64,000 bases of DNA from Dicaeum eximium (taxonomy: Eukaryota; Chordata; Aves; Passeriformes; Dicaeidae). The notes beneath the pieces are model-generated. The model made no database searches. It worked only from the letters and a program-made list of their open reading frames with translations, and had not been told where the DNA came from. The translations under genes were made by a program, and so were the position numbers. Positions 12,701 through 23,931 of this stretch are shown piece after piece. How positions within the stretch are numbered: position 1 is the first letter of the stretch; each line of letters begins with the position of its first letter. The stretch is taken from assembly GCA_013396995.1 (NCBI GenBank), contig VWZP01002402.1:71833-135832 (forward strand), in the 5' to 3' direction.

Positions 12701-14880
12701 CTTCTCTTACTTGGGGCTCCCAGCTGCCTTTGAACATTAGTCACGCCATATACTGATTGGTGAAGTGCCTTAGTAATCTATCAAATGGAAGAATGATGCA
12801 AAAGGCCCTTTGGAAATATTCCTGGAAAAAAAAAAGTGATGCAAGAGATGGAGGAAGAAGCAACCCATGCCCTACTGTTACTAATGGACATGATGCACAG
12901 GAAGAGCTGGAGTTATACCCTGAGGTTATGGGAAAAAAGTGAGGACAGTGAGCACTCCTACAGGACTCCCAGCCCTTCCAAGGAACAGCAACATATTCTT
13001 GGACTTAGGTTGTTGTCTCCATCACACAACACTGCTGAGGATCTGCTGTCTTCCCCTGTACACTCTGCACAGACATTATACAATTAATAAAGCAACGAAC
13101 TCCAGTGCAGAAACCATGGATTAAAACTTTTACTGTGGAACAAGAACAGAACTTACTGATGGGGAGTCTACCACAGAACTTGGATGTGACACCAAGTGAT
13201 AAGCTGGAGTCAGTTTCTAGACAGATGTTTAGAACAATAAATGTCTAAGGAGGAGGATTTTACACAGGGAAGTAGATTTCTACTTCTACAAGAGAGCATC
13301 TGTGGAACAAAAGTCTTAGAAGGATTCTGCTAGGATGGATTGTTTTGGACTAGTTGATCTTTCCTCCCGTTTTTGAGGTTCCACAGGGCTCCATATGTGA
13401 GACCAGCTTTGTACAGCCTTGACCCCAATTAGATACTTTCCAGCCAGCTGCACACACCCAGTTAAGAGATATGAAACATTCCCTCTCTCCCTTCATCCTA
13501 AATTGTGATGGATTTTCCCAGAGTGAATGGTTGTTCATTTCCACCATGCTACTCCTTCTCCATTACATCTGACTCTGCCCAAATTACACAGTGGCACCCA
13601 GTGCTTGAGGGGATGTGGGTGTGTGGATGAATATTCATAAGATTGCTTCCATTCTTAAGGGTGACACACAGAACAGTTTCAAGGACATTACCCAAAATGC
13701 CTATCTTGAACTGTACTGAGACTTTTGTTTTCCTAGGCAGGCACTGCAGAAGATTCTCTTTGTGGGATGACTCAGTTCTCATGGGACCATAAGGAACTTT
13801 GAAGACAGCATTTAGGCAGCAGATGCAAATTCTGGAAATTCTCTTGGGAACAACCTAACAAATAATTTAAAGAAGCCAACAGCTCATCTGGAGTTTCTAG
13901 CCTAAGACAATGGTACAAGAAGGCCCTTTAGAAGGCAGAGTTGACTACATGGTTTCCCAAATTCTGTCTTGGCAGTGATCAGCAATGCACCATTCTACTA
14001 AAGAAACTTTAAAAAAAAAAAAGTTTAAAAAAATTAAAATTCAGTCATTTCAGATCATATTCTGCTGATAAATACTGTGATTCTGGAGAGGGGAGAAATT
14101 AATCCCATGAGCTGAACTGAAAAAAAATCCAAATGCTGAAGTGAGAGAGTTGGCAATGGGGAGGAAATTTTTATTACCCGAAGGTGCTCTTTGTCTGGGA
14201 AATGCTGTGAGAAAAAGACTCTTTGCTGGATCCCAAGCTACAGCATCCACACTTCCAGAGGTTTACACTATTAGGAATCTCCAGAGAAAATAAACACATT
14301 TTTCTGTGTATTTCTCAGTAACATTGCAATCATACTTCCTTTTTGTAACTAAAAAGAAAACAGAATGTTTTTCTTTCAAGCAATTATCAAACACCTTCAG
14401 TGTGGACATAGAACAAAAGGCTTAGCAAAACTCAATCCACAGACATAATCTTCCAGAGGCAATAAGCAAAATGAAGGAAGGATGAAGGTATTTGTTCATT
14501 TCCAGTGGATGTGTTAAAAGAGTAAATTTTAAAATCTGCTTTTTAAAACGATGTTTAAAACCATCAAACTCTGTTTGCTTTTCTTCCACACAGAACAGAC
14601 AATCATCATCAGAAACTGGCAAAGCCATATTTTAGGATATGAAATAGTCCAAGGACTAATGGCAGCAGGGCTGATGATTTGGAATATCAAAGACTAAAAA
14701 ACTCTTTTGTTACATACACTTCAAAAGAGGAACCAATGAAGAGGCAATAAGTAAATAATAGAACACCTAACAGGAAGATTAGCATTAGACTTTGGCATTG
14801 ACCAGCAAATGAAAAGCAGAGATTATATAAAGACATCGATTATTGAGGAATGTGGAGAACATTATAAAGATTAGACATCG
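9800..14880. other. Intergenic, no supported gene
   Basis: AT-rich noncoding sequence downstream of BATF3. Homopolymer runs occur but no repeat family or exon was recognised. One AP-1 core, TGACTCA, lies at 13768-13774. Confidence 0.6.
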
Positions 14881-14882
14881 CT

Positions 14883-14888
14883 TTTATT
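14883..14888 (-). terminator. BATF3: Candidate BATF3 poly(A) signal
   Basis: AATAAA on the minus strand (TTTATT on plus), about 420 bases past the BATF3 stop codon. It is the first canonical hexamer I noticed downstream of the gene, giving a compact 3' UTR. Confidence 0.55.
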
Positions 14889-15305
14889 AACCAAACCTGT
14901 TTAGAGAGATAAAACCCAGCAGCCAGATCATGACAAGCATGGGTGACAAGTGACAAAGGGTTACTGGCAGTGTGGGAGAAAGTCATCCCAGTCTGAGGTC
15001 GGTATTTTTCCCTGGCTATGTTCCATCGCTCCATAGTGGGCTGCACGGCACTTTGACATTTCCAAAGGTAAAACCATGGCTTGAAGAGTCTACCAAGTTA
15101 GAAGCTGCTGTTCAAATTGTCTTTTTTTTCCATACTGGTGTTTTCCTGAGATTCAGAAGACCATAACATTTCAGTGTGGAGTAGAGCTGCATGGTGGAGT
15201 CCAGCCCTCTTGGAAGGAAGAGCTGCACACTAGGTAGGCAGTTCTTCAAACCTCCTGTTAATGGCACTTTCACACATCACATTGAGAGGTGATTGAGCAG
15301 AGAAC

Positions 15306-15491
15306 TCATCTTGGTAGGCAGCTGGCAAGTGCATCAGGCCTCGGTATGGTCACAAAGTTCATGGTGCAGTGCAATAGTGGACAGATCTTTTCATGATCCT
15401 TCAATACTTCGCTCAAGTGTTTCATTTCATCTGTTAGCTTTCCAATTTCTCTTTTCAGGGAGGTATTTTCTTGCTCAAGAGACTCATATTC
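15306..15491 (-). CDS. BATF3: BATF3 coding exon 3 (zipper and C terminus)
   Basis: Acceptor ttccttccag precedes GAATATGAGTCTC. It encodes EYESLEQENTSLKREIGKL and the rest of the zipper, the CPLL segment and the terminal CLPR-stop. It joins exon 2 in phase 0 to recreate the family LHEEYESLEQ junction. Confidence 0.95.
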   Translation of the reverse strand, partial: EYESLEQENTSLKREIGKLTDEMKHLSEVLKDHEKICPLLHCTMNFVTIPRPDALASCLPR

Positions 15492-18400
15492 CTGGAAGGA
15501 GGAGAAAGAAAGAAAAAACAACAAGAACTTACAGTCAAAACATCCCTTTCAGAGCTTCCACCTTGAGTACATTCACATAACAATAGAAAAACAGTGTGGT
15601 TTCTTACTACAACTTACAAAGTGCTGAGGAAAGACAGACACAGTCTGGGTGCTGGAACAGGGCAAGCGCTCTACGATCTGTGCCCTGACCACACTGTCAT
15701 GTCATGATTGCTTTCATGGCCCTGAAGACCAGGAGGTGCTGCTTGCCCCCAGAGTCCCCCGGGAGCCCAGGGCTGCAGACACGGATGGCCCATGGCCTCT
15801 TCCACCATGGGCTACCTCTGCGGGGAAGGGCTAAAACGGACTCTGCACTCTGAGATCAGAGAAAATGAAAGCACTGACTGCCCAGAGGTGCTGGGAAAAC
15901 CCGGTGCCTGGCACTGCTGGTGAGAGAAGGGCAGCCCCTGCCCCAGGGCAGTGCAGGAAAAAGCCATTTATCTAGGCTAGCACAACGTGTCCAGTGCTCT
16001 CCTCCAGCCCTGCCAGAGCTTGTGAACCTGCTCAGAAGCCCAAGAACTCAGGAGGAGGGAAGCATCATGTCAGCTTGATGCCAGGCTCATTTTGTCACCA
16101 GAAGGCCAGACCACTGCCTTGGTTATCCCTGACCTGGCTGCTTTTGAGCTAAGGCTTCTCTGGAAATAAGTAAGCTGCTGTTAACTGCAGGGCAGTTTTG
16201 AGCTGCTCTGCAGCATACATGTGACGGATGCAAGACTCCTGCATCACATTTTTTGATAACCGTGTGTCTCAAGGGTCCCTGCTTCTAAGCTTTCCCATCC
16301 CAAAGAGAAGAGAGCTAGAGGTTCAGAGCCAGCCCACTGAAAACCTGCAGATGGATGTCTTGCTGCTGGCCCAAAGCTCAACATCCACCCACTCAATCTC
16401 ACCTCCCTGGGAAAGCTTCAGAGCAAACTTTAAAGTCTACACGTGCCTTAAAAGGCAGCAGGGAGAGCTCCTCATGCAATGTTCTTCTGGGCAGCCTGTC
16501 ACTGCCTCTGCTCCCCTTTGCTTCAGAACTTGGGGCTCCTTGCCCTCCCTCACACCCTTGTGCCACCTCTCACAGACTAAAACAGGCACAGTCCTCCTGA
16601 CACAGCATTGGAGCCAAACTCCAGCCAAGCTGTCTGACCCCCATTGTCATTGGGCTCATCTCTTGTTGCCCCAAACCCCATGGTCCTGGGTTTTGGAATA
16701 AGTGTTGCTGTCCCATTGTTCTGTCCCATTTTCAGGGGTGAGATTGTCACATTGTTCTTGCTAAGAACGAATGTCTGTTCAACCAGATCTGCCTACACCT
16801 GGCAAAACCTGTGCGCCTCAAAATTAAGATTCCCAGCACGAGGAAGAACCTCAAGTTCAGGAGGAACATCAGAAAGGCTGCAGGATGGCACAGGGTCCAA
16901 AAATTATTCCACAAAAGCCAGGGGTTACCCTGTTTCAGAACTGCCCTGCACCTGGCTTTCTCGGGCGCTGACTCAGAGGAGATCTGGGAAAAACCAAGCC
17001 CAAAATTCCCCACATTGTCCCTCTTAGTATCTGCTAACTGCTGACAGATCCTTCCACAGTGAGAAAGAAAAAAGCCTGTGACGAACCTTCAGAGCTGAGC
17101 AACTGACTCAGCCACAGTGGCAGTGTGCTGCAAAACTGACACTTACCCCAAAAGCTGACTCCTGGCTACAAGAGCACTGTGGTGTGAGGCAACATCCAAA
17201 ATCAGAGAAAAGGAATCCCTGTCCTCCAGTGTTTGCACTGGGGACACAAGAAAAGCACACCACATTGTGATGTTAAGAGCTTCTGGAAGAATCAGTTACT
17301 TTCATTATATCTGTTTAAACACCCACTGTTACTTTCCAAAGCACACAAGTAGAACAGCTAGCCAAGCCGAGCTCTCACGCTTGCAGGTTCCCAAGCTCCT
17401 AAGAAGCCTTTTCAACTGGGTATGTCTGGGGACCCCGTTGCTGACACCACAGTTCTAGAACTGATTTAAGCCAGCACTGCCACTGCATGGTCCCCTCCTT
17501 TTCCATCACCTTCTACCTCGTAGGACAGCAAGAACTCATCCACTGTCACAGCAAACGTGACAAGCTTGACACTAATACAGAAGAAAATGTTTCTGGTTTA
17601 GCCCAAAGGAGCCCTGTGACCCCATTCTTTGGTTTGGTCACAGGAAGTACAAAAGAGGGAGGATGAGGCAAGGGCTGGACCACGTCCCTCTCTTCCTAGC
17701 AGAGTCACTGAAGGCAGAGCTGCACAGTCCACGAGCAGCATCAGTGTCTGGGAGTTCCCGAGCAGACATCCCACAGCACGCCTGTCTGTGCCTCACACCC
17801 ACAGCTCTCTGAGCGGGATTAGTGAAGACAGGCCCACACCTGCTCAAGAATTCCTGTTCATTGTCAAGTCCCGTGCTTGGTACCCAAGCCATGCCTGCAA
17901 AGCACCAAGTAACCATTCACCTCGTGAAGTTTATCTGCTTTCTGAGTTTGCTTCTTCCGGCTCCTCTGTGCAGCAACTCGATTTTTCTCTCTCCTCCTTA
18001 CTTTTCTGTCATCTTCTTCACGGCTCTGGAAGACACCAGCCAGAAACACTCCGCTAGTTTGCAAGGTCACACAGAAGATGCCCGAAGTCGGGTGTGTAAC
18101 TTTCTGAGAACGAACACTTCAAATTTCACAGCGCTGATCCTCCGTCTCCCAGAGACCGCCTGGTCCCTGCAAAGAGCATCCCTCTGCCCCACTGCACAGG
18201 CAGACCCGAAGCGGAGGGGTGGAAGCCGGCAGGCTGCCCGGGGGATGCCGCAGAGCCCCGCGGGCAGGGGCGCTGCTGCTGATGCGGTAAGCTGGGTACC
18301 CGAGCGGGGACCGGCGCTCCCGCTCTGCCCGGCGGGCAGCACTTTACACCTGCCTCGCTCCAGCGCGGCTCACGGGGCGAAGGTGCGAGCAGCGGGGAGG

Positions 18401-18907
18401 AAAGCCCTGCTCCGTTCCCGGCTGCCTGCGGCCGGGGAAAAGCCGCTTTCCGCGCGGCGCCGGCGGTTCGCCCAGCCTCCCTCCTGGGAAGAGCCGGCAC
18501 GGCGGCCGCTTCCCGGGAAAAGAAGGGCCGATGCNGTGCCGCCGCCAGGTGCCGGGGCCGCCCGGGCGGAGCCGCCGCCCACATGGCCGTCACATGGCTC
18601 CCGCCTGCAGCGGGAACCGGGACCAGCCCCCGGGACCGCCGCTCTCGTCAGCCGCCGGGAGCCGGGGGAAAGTCCGGGCCACGGCGCTGCCGGGCAGGAG
18701 CTGCTGAAAATCCCCCCGGAGAGCCCCAGCCCCGGGCGCCCGCTGGGTTCGACGCCCCTCCGGGAGGCCCGGCTCGCTCTTTCGCCTGCAGAAATAAACT
18801 GCCCGCAGTTTCTCTCCTCTCCAGGCTGCCCCGAGAGCCCGCCGTGTCCCCGTGTGTCTCCCGCCGCTCACCTCCGGCCGCTCCTGCCCGCCGCGCTCCT
18901 GTGACAT
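15306..18907 (-). CDS. BATF3: BATF3, basic leucine zipper ATF-like transcription factor 3 (gene span of three coding exons)
   Basis: A small AP-1 family bZIP protein. In mammals it heterodimerises with JUN proteins, cooperates with IRF4/IRF8 at composite elements and drives cross-presenting dendritic cell development. The coding exons join in phase (18872-18907, 17921-18025, 15306-15491) to give about 108 residues, against 127 in human. The basic region (about residues 16-40) carries the DNA-contact signature NRVAAQRSR. A leucine zipper follows from about residue 45, and the tail ends in CLPR exactly as in the human protein. There is no transactivation domain, as usual for BATF proteins. Exons 2 and 3 are certain. 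Exon 1 is inferred from an MSQ start, a strong GAG|gtgagc donor, matching phase and position in the GC-rich promoter. The predicted N terminus is about 20 residues shorter than human and lacks its Pro/Gln-rich segment. Confidence 0.93.
16969..17110. promoter_or_regulatory. Pair of AP-1 elements in BATF3 intron 2
   Basis: Two perfect TGACTCA cores at 16969-16975 and 17104-17110, each inside CTGACTCAG. They lie 135 bases apart, in non-repetitive, moderately GC sequence less than 1 kb downstream of BATF3 exon 2. AP-1 sites are what BATF/JUN dimers bind. Use as an intronic enhancer is inference. Confidence 0.35.
17921..18025 (-). CDS. BATF3: BATF3 coding exon 2 (basic region)
   Basis: Encodes EEDDRKVRRREKNRVAAQRS and the rest of the basic region to KLHE, followed by donor gtgaat. 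The acceptor reads tcttccag|AGCCGTGAA. A second AG two bases on (start 18023) is an alternative that would change phase from 0 to 2. Confidence 0.95.
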
Positions 18908-18960
18908 CGGCTCTCTGGAGCGGCAACAGCTCCGCATGGGGGACAGCCAGCTCAGCCCGG
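18180..18960. promoter_or_regulatory. BATF3: BATF3 GC-rich promoter region
   Basis: CpG-dense segment covering BATF3 exon 1 and the start of intron 1, with one ambiguous base at 18535. Long open frames here on both strands, including a 360-codon plus-strand frame, are by-products of GC richness. Confidence 0.75.
18872..18907 (-). CDS. BATF3: BATF3 coding exon 1 (inferred start)
   Basis: ATG at 18907 opens twelve codons, MSQERGGQERPE, ending at a consensus donor GGAG|gtgagc. Human BATF3 also starts MSQ, and the phase (0) fits exon 2. The alternative is the frame ending at a donor near 18371, which would fit the 18023 acceptor in phase 2 but shows no resemblance to BATF3. The MSQ start is preferred. 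Confidence 0.7.
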
Positions 18961-19004
18961 GGTGATGGGCGTGAGGACACGGCATCCGTGCTGGGATAAA
19001 GCGA

Positions 19005-19015
19005 TTTTCACTTTC
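19005..19015 (-). promoter_or_regulatory. BATF3: IRF/ISRE-type element upstream of BATF3
   Basis: The minus strand reads GCGAAAGTGAAAATCGC, a perfect GAAANNGAAA interferon-regulatory-factor core. It sits about 100 bases before the inferred BATF3 start codon. A TATA-like TATTTAAAGG lies just upstream, at about 19032-19041. This fits the known partnership of BATF3 with IRF8 and IRF4 in dendritic cells. Confidence 0.5.
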
Positions 19016-19049
19016 GCTATTCACCCTGTTCCTTTAAATAATAAGGAAA

Positions 19050-22000
19050 TGCGACAGACTTATTGTAAAGGCAAAGCCAGACAAAGGCTGCTGGAAACAC
19101 AGTTGCTGCGGACAAAAACCTTTCTGTTCCACTATTCTATCGAGAGTATTTTAACAGACTGAGTACTGTTTCTTTTACCTCTCAGAACACCTTCCTTGCA
19201 TTTTAATTGCACAGTTACCTTGGCTTTATGCTCTGAAAGTGAGTGTTTGCACTGATAGCTACTTCAACATCCTTGCTCTACTGCAAAAGGATTTGTAACT
19301 CTTGTACCCTCCTGGCTGTGCTCAACTCACAGAGGCGAACACATGACCATGTGAGGAGGGTACGTGCCCCCAAACTGCAGGGCAGTGGGTCATACAGCCC
19401 CAGGTATCTCAATAAATCAGATACTTCCCTATTTTTCTGGTTTCCTCAGCAGCTTGAGTCATCTAGCATAGATGAAGTTAAAGAGTTGGCAAACTGAGTA
19501 AACACAGACTATCCTTCCAGGAAGATCTGGCTAACAGTTCATGCTAAAGGTGAGGGAACCATGGTCTGGGGGAGTCCAAGAGTCAAACCAAAGTCTGTGC
19601 TCTGCCACGGGTTTCCTGGTAGGCTCTGGGACTGTGACTAAAAGATTTGAGCATTACTTCCCAGCTGTTCCACCTCAAAGCAGCTTGTGTCTCCACCCTC
19701 CAGGCTATCCATGCATTTATTTGATTTTGCACTTTTCAAACAGCTTCTCCAACCCTGGAGGACCGAGTCCCCATGAGTCTTCCCACCCTAACAGCCACGG
19801 GAAGGTGGCTGGTGACCACAACTGGGAAGCACACTCTTGCCAATATACCATGAACTTACCTGCATCCCCAGACTGTGCTGGGTCTCTCAAGCATGTCCCA
19901 GGGCATTCCCTGGTTTCTTCAAAAGCAGCCTTGCTTCTTTCTCCCTTTTTCATCTAAGCTGCCAAGAGCAGGATGTTCACCAAGGGCTGCTCATGGAGGC
20001 AGCAGTAAGGTGTGGGTTCTGTGCTATTCTCCAGCTGAGGGGATCCAAACCAGCACCTCCTGGAAAGCAGCCCTGGCCACCAGGCAGAGCGTTATTAGAG
20101 GATGAATTGCTCTCAGCTGCTCCTTTGAAACAGCCTAATCTTGCATTAACTACACCTCATGCAGTTAAAGGAAAGCAGTACACGAGGGCCCGAGCAGAGA
20201 CTTAGTCGGACAGTTGCTTAAAAACAGAGCACTGGCATCTTGCTGCCTTTGTAGCTTAAGCTCAGTTGACATAAACAGGATTAGAAGCCTGTATTTTCAC
20301 AAGCTCAGGGAACAGGTATGTTCTCTTGCTATGAACCCTGTGGATAAAACACCTCAACAGCCCTCTGGAGTGATCTGTGGGAAACGAAGTTCCCTTCCCC
20401 AGAGGGACTTTGGACTCCATGCTCCAGGAGCAATGCTGCTGCAAATGGCACCTGCACAGCTACCTGACAGCATCAAATCGTGAGCAACTCACCAAGAATT
20501 TATTACTCTGAATAAATATCCTCTTCACTGAATAATTCCCAGCAGCTGCAGAATACGGTTTCCAGGATAACACAAGCATGGGACAAGCCAGGGGACAGTC
20601 CCCTTGAGCCTGAATAGTTTGTTCTTGTTCAAAACAAATGACAAAGGAAATGACAAGTCAGAATTTGCTTGTGGGAACAAGTTTCTACTTAGTATTAAAG
20701 CTATCTCTGGTACATCTGTAGAAATGCCTACACAGTAATTCCAGGTAGTGCAACAGCAAAGGCAGAGTGTTTCTGTGCAGGAGAGAAAACCAGCCCAGAA
20801 AGCAGCCTAGTCAGCTGAGTTTACATTTTATAATGGCAGTTTATCAGTGATTTTTGTCTGCACTGAAGCAGCCTACAGGCATGCAAACTAGCCTCTGATC
20901 ACAGCTTAGCACAGCACAGCTCTTCTGGAGAATGGCACATGTCAGAACTGGGTCTCAGAGCACCCAGGCTTCCCAAGAGATGCCAGGGTCCATGTGAAGA
21001 TTTCTGGAAGAGGAGCTTCCCCTTTACAGTTTGTAATCCCCTTTGTTCAGAAAGTAAACAAAGCAAAAGCATGCGTGGATGCTGCTCCAATTTGCAGGTT
21101 TTTCTTGGCTGGGGATGGCCCAGCCTCACATTGCAGACAGTACACACTAATAAACAGTGAGATGTTCTGTCTCGCCCCTGAAAGCCAAGAAATTCAAACT
21201 CAGTTTGCAAATGAACCCAAGCATCCATCACCGTTGAGCTGTCTTACAAAATTCAAAGGCTATATAAAGAAAAACTACCAGACATTTCTTGATGCAATAC
21301 CAATTCGCCCCAAGTTAAAAATAAGAAGTTTGGCTGTTGTGACATTTCAGGAGAAGCCTGATTAGACATGTCTTGCACAACACTGCCAATTCCTATGAAA
21401 AGTTAACTGAAGGACAAAAGGCTACTGGAGTGGGGAAAAATGAAGTGTTTTATAAATGTCTGCCAATGGGAAGAACAGCTACTTGCAGGTATCACTGGCT
21501 GTAGAATTTTTTAATAACCATTTGAAAAACTGCTCAACATTCCAGTGTTGAGTTTAACTCATCATAGAACTTGCATTTAAAGGGAGGTTCTCTTTCCAGT
21601 GCTGCTTGGCCAAAAGTAGCCATCAGATTTTTAAATTCCTAGTTTATACACTGCACTTGGAATCCTGATTGCTTTATCTCTTTCTTTACACAATCCATTT
21701 GGCCAGCATTTCCAGATGCATTTTTCTTCTTCACCCAGTTGCAACATGGGCTATGGAACAAAGACCAACGGCTCTAACTCAGGGCATCCATTCCCACTTA
21801 CTTGAAATCCTGTGGAGGCCAACTATGCCTCAGTCTCTAAATACAAACATGCACTGTAGTGTGAATCTGTGAATTTATTAGGTCTTAAACGACAGTGCTT
21901 TCCCTTTTTATTTGATAGGGCATTTGTCTTACCCCAGCCATTTTTGATGGAACTTCTTCAGAGAGATACCTATTCCTGGTTATTTTCTGTACTTGCCTAT

Positions 22001-22440
22001 CATTTGCAAAGAGCAGAGAATCTTCCTATGAACAGAGGAAATGGCCAAATACTGTAACAGCTGCCATGCAAAATCTTGCAGGGCTCACCTTAGCCTAGCA
22101 ACACCCAGGATCCGTACGAAGAAAGCCGCAGCAGGGATTTTCGATGCCGCACGCAGCACGGGCACTCAAAATAGCAAGTGGCTGTGTGAGAAGCTGCCTG
22201 AGCCACACGTTCCACAGCTCTGCAGCTCCAGTCCCTCTCACATCCTGTCCTCTCTGACACGAGAAGCTTTGTAGCCCCGAGATTAATAACACGTGTGAGT
22301 TCAAAGGCAGTAAGTGGAACTACTTCAGTTACTCAAGGCAGAATTTAACACAGATGTCCTCTGAAGTACGCTCACTGCTCAGCCACCATCATTCCAGGAT
22401 TAGAACTGACAATATTATCTGAAGCTTTGATCTTCCTTAA
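19050..22440. other. Intergenic between BATF3 promoter and NSL1 3' end
   Basis: Noncoding sequence with no recognised exon. Open frames on both strands (for example 19541-19957 plus) have no family resemblance. Confidence 0.6.
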
Positions 22441-22446
22441 TTTATT
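22441..22446 (-). terminator. NSL1: Candidate NSL1 poly(A) signal
   Basis: AATAAA on the minus strand about 1.2 kb past the NSL1 stop. The intervening 22447-23652 is AT-rich, repeat-free and has no convincing open frame, consistent with a 3' UTR. Another hexamer lies at 21874-21879. Confidence 0.45.
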
Positions 22447-23652
22447 TAATTTACTTCATATAAAAACACACATTTGTATATACAAGGACAGGAAAAATAT
22501 TTACATATGATTACATATACAAAGTCTCAGTACAGATGCTCACTTTTACAAAATAAATGATGCTAAAATCTGTTTTCTTGACAATTCTCAGTCTCTTAGA
22601 CATTAGGTTGGACCTGTCTTCTTAGCACCAAACATGTCATTAACAAAGCTTCTAAACCCCCCCTCCATTTACTGTGTAAGAAATATGTTACATTCTAGAC
22701 GGGAGTATTTACTGCAGGCACATGCAACCATAAACTAGAAAAAGTTATAAATGGTTAAGGCACAACGCTCAATTTAGTGCAATCTCCTAGGAACTAATGG
22801 TAAAGAAAACAAAAGTAAGCTATCTCAAGTGAATACCATTTACTGGTAGCCTGTACTGATCTTTAAAGTTTAGTCAACAAAAATGCAAACACAACCCAAG
22901 TCAGGATCCTTTCATGGGTAGAAACATTGTTCAGGAAAACCCCAGGCTGCATAATTTGATTACATGAAATGAAATATCAGACCCTAAGATGTTGATGGTT
23001 GAATTCCTGTTCAGAAGAGCACACTGCAAGTAAATACACACAATTATTAAAAATCCAAGTTTCAACAAACATGACTATAAATAAGCCTAGATGACCTACA
23101 TTTAGGAAAAGTAGAATAGCAGGCACTAATGTCGCATGTGTGCATGGACTTCCTTAAAATTCCAACATTGCATCAAATCTGGTGATTTCAATATGCTGCA
23201 GTGTCAAATTAATTCATTAAAATAAAAGCCACCTGCCTCAGTAACTAATGAAGGTGCATTAGGAGAACTAGACATCCTCCAACCTCTTTAGAGACATGCT
23301 GAATGTAAACGAGCAGTTAGTGGTTTCCTAAAAGACTGCCCACATACATAAAGCATGCACACGAACTCTGAGAAGCACAAGGACTCAAGCTAAAAACTGC
23401 AATATAAGACCAAAAAATGAGTTAAATGGCAAATACACTTGCTGGATATTGAATGCTACTGGTACGTGTAGGCTCTCATATACCATCAGCATGACAGCAA
23501 AAGTAGAAATATTTAAGAGCTCAAAGACTAATGAAAGAATGCCTAAGCTCCCACGTACAGCACTGAGGGGAGATGAGTTCTAAGAAAAAAGATGGAACAC
23601 ATGGAACAAAAGTACAACTGAGATTCCAATGTGAAAACACAAAATGAGAAAT

Positions 23653-23931
23653 TCATGCACTGAGAGTGATCTTCCTCCGCCGCAGTGGGTAGCGCCTTCT
23701 CTCAGGGGAATCTGCAGCTTTTCTTCTTTTCAGCAAAACATAAGGATTTTTACTGGAATCAGTTCCTGTTGGTGTGACTTCTCCTGGTGGTATTAAATTT
23801 TGGACATTGTTTTCCTCCTTTGCCTTGCAACCAGAAAAGACTTCTTGCCGCAGCTTGCAGAGTTCCAAGGTTGGTTGCAAAGTTAATGCTTGGGAAAAAC
23901 CTTCTGCTTTTTCTATGAGTGCTGGAATAGA
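23653..23931 (-). CDS. NSL1: NSL1 coding exon 6 (C terminus)
   Basis: Acceptor tttttgcag precedes TCTATTCCAGC. It encodes SIPALIEKAEGFSQALTLQ, the QEVFSGC segment and the basic tail to the stop. Phase 0 entry continues SEAMQ from exon 5. Confidence 0.95.
   Translation of the reverse strand, partial: SIPALIEKAEGFSQALTLQPTLELCKLRQEVFSGCKAKEENNVQNLIPPGEVTPTGTDSSKNPYVLLKRRKAADSPERRRYPLRRRKITLSA

Noticed and set aside
17822..18904. 360-codon plus-strand open frame
   Set aside because: It is antisense to BATF3 exons 1-2 in the GC-rich promoter, Arg/Pro/Ala-rich and without homology; its length follows from GC richness.
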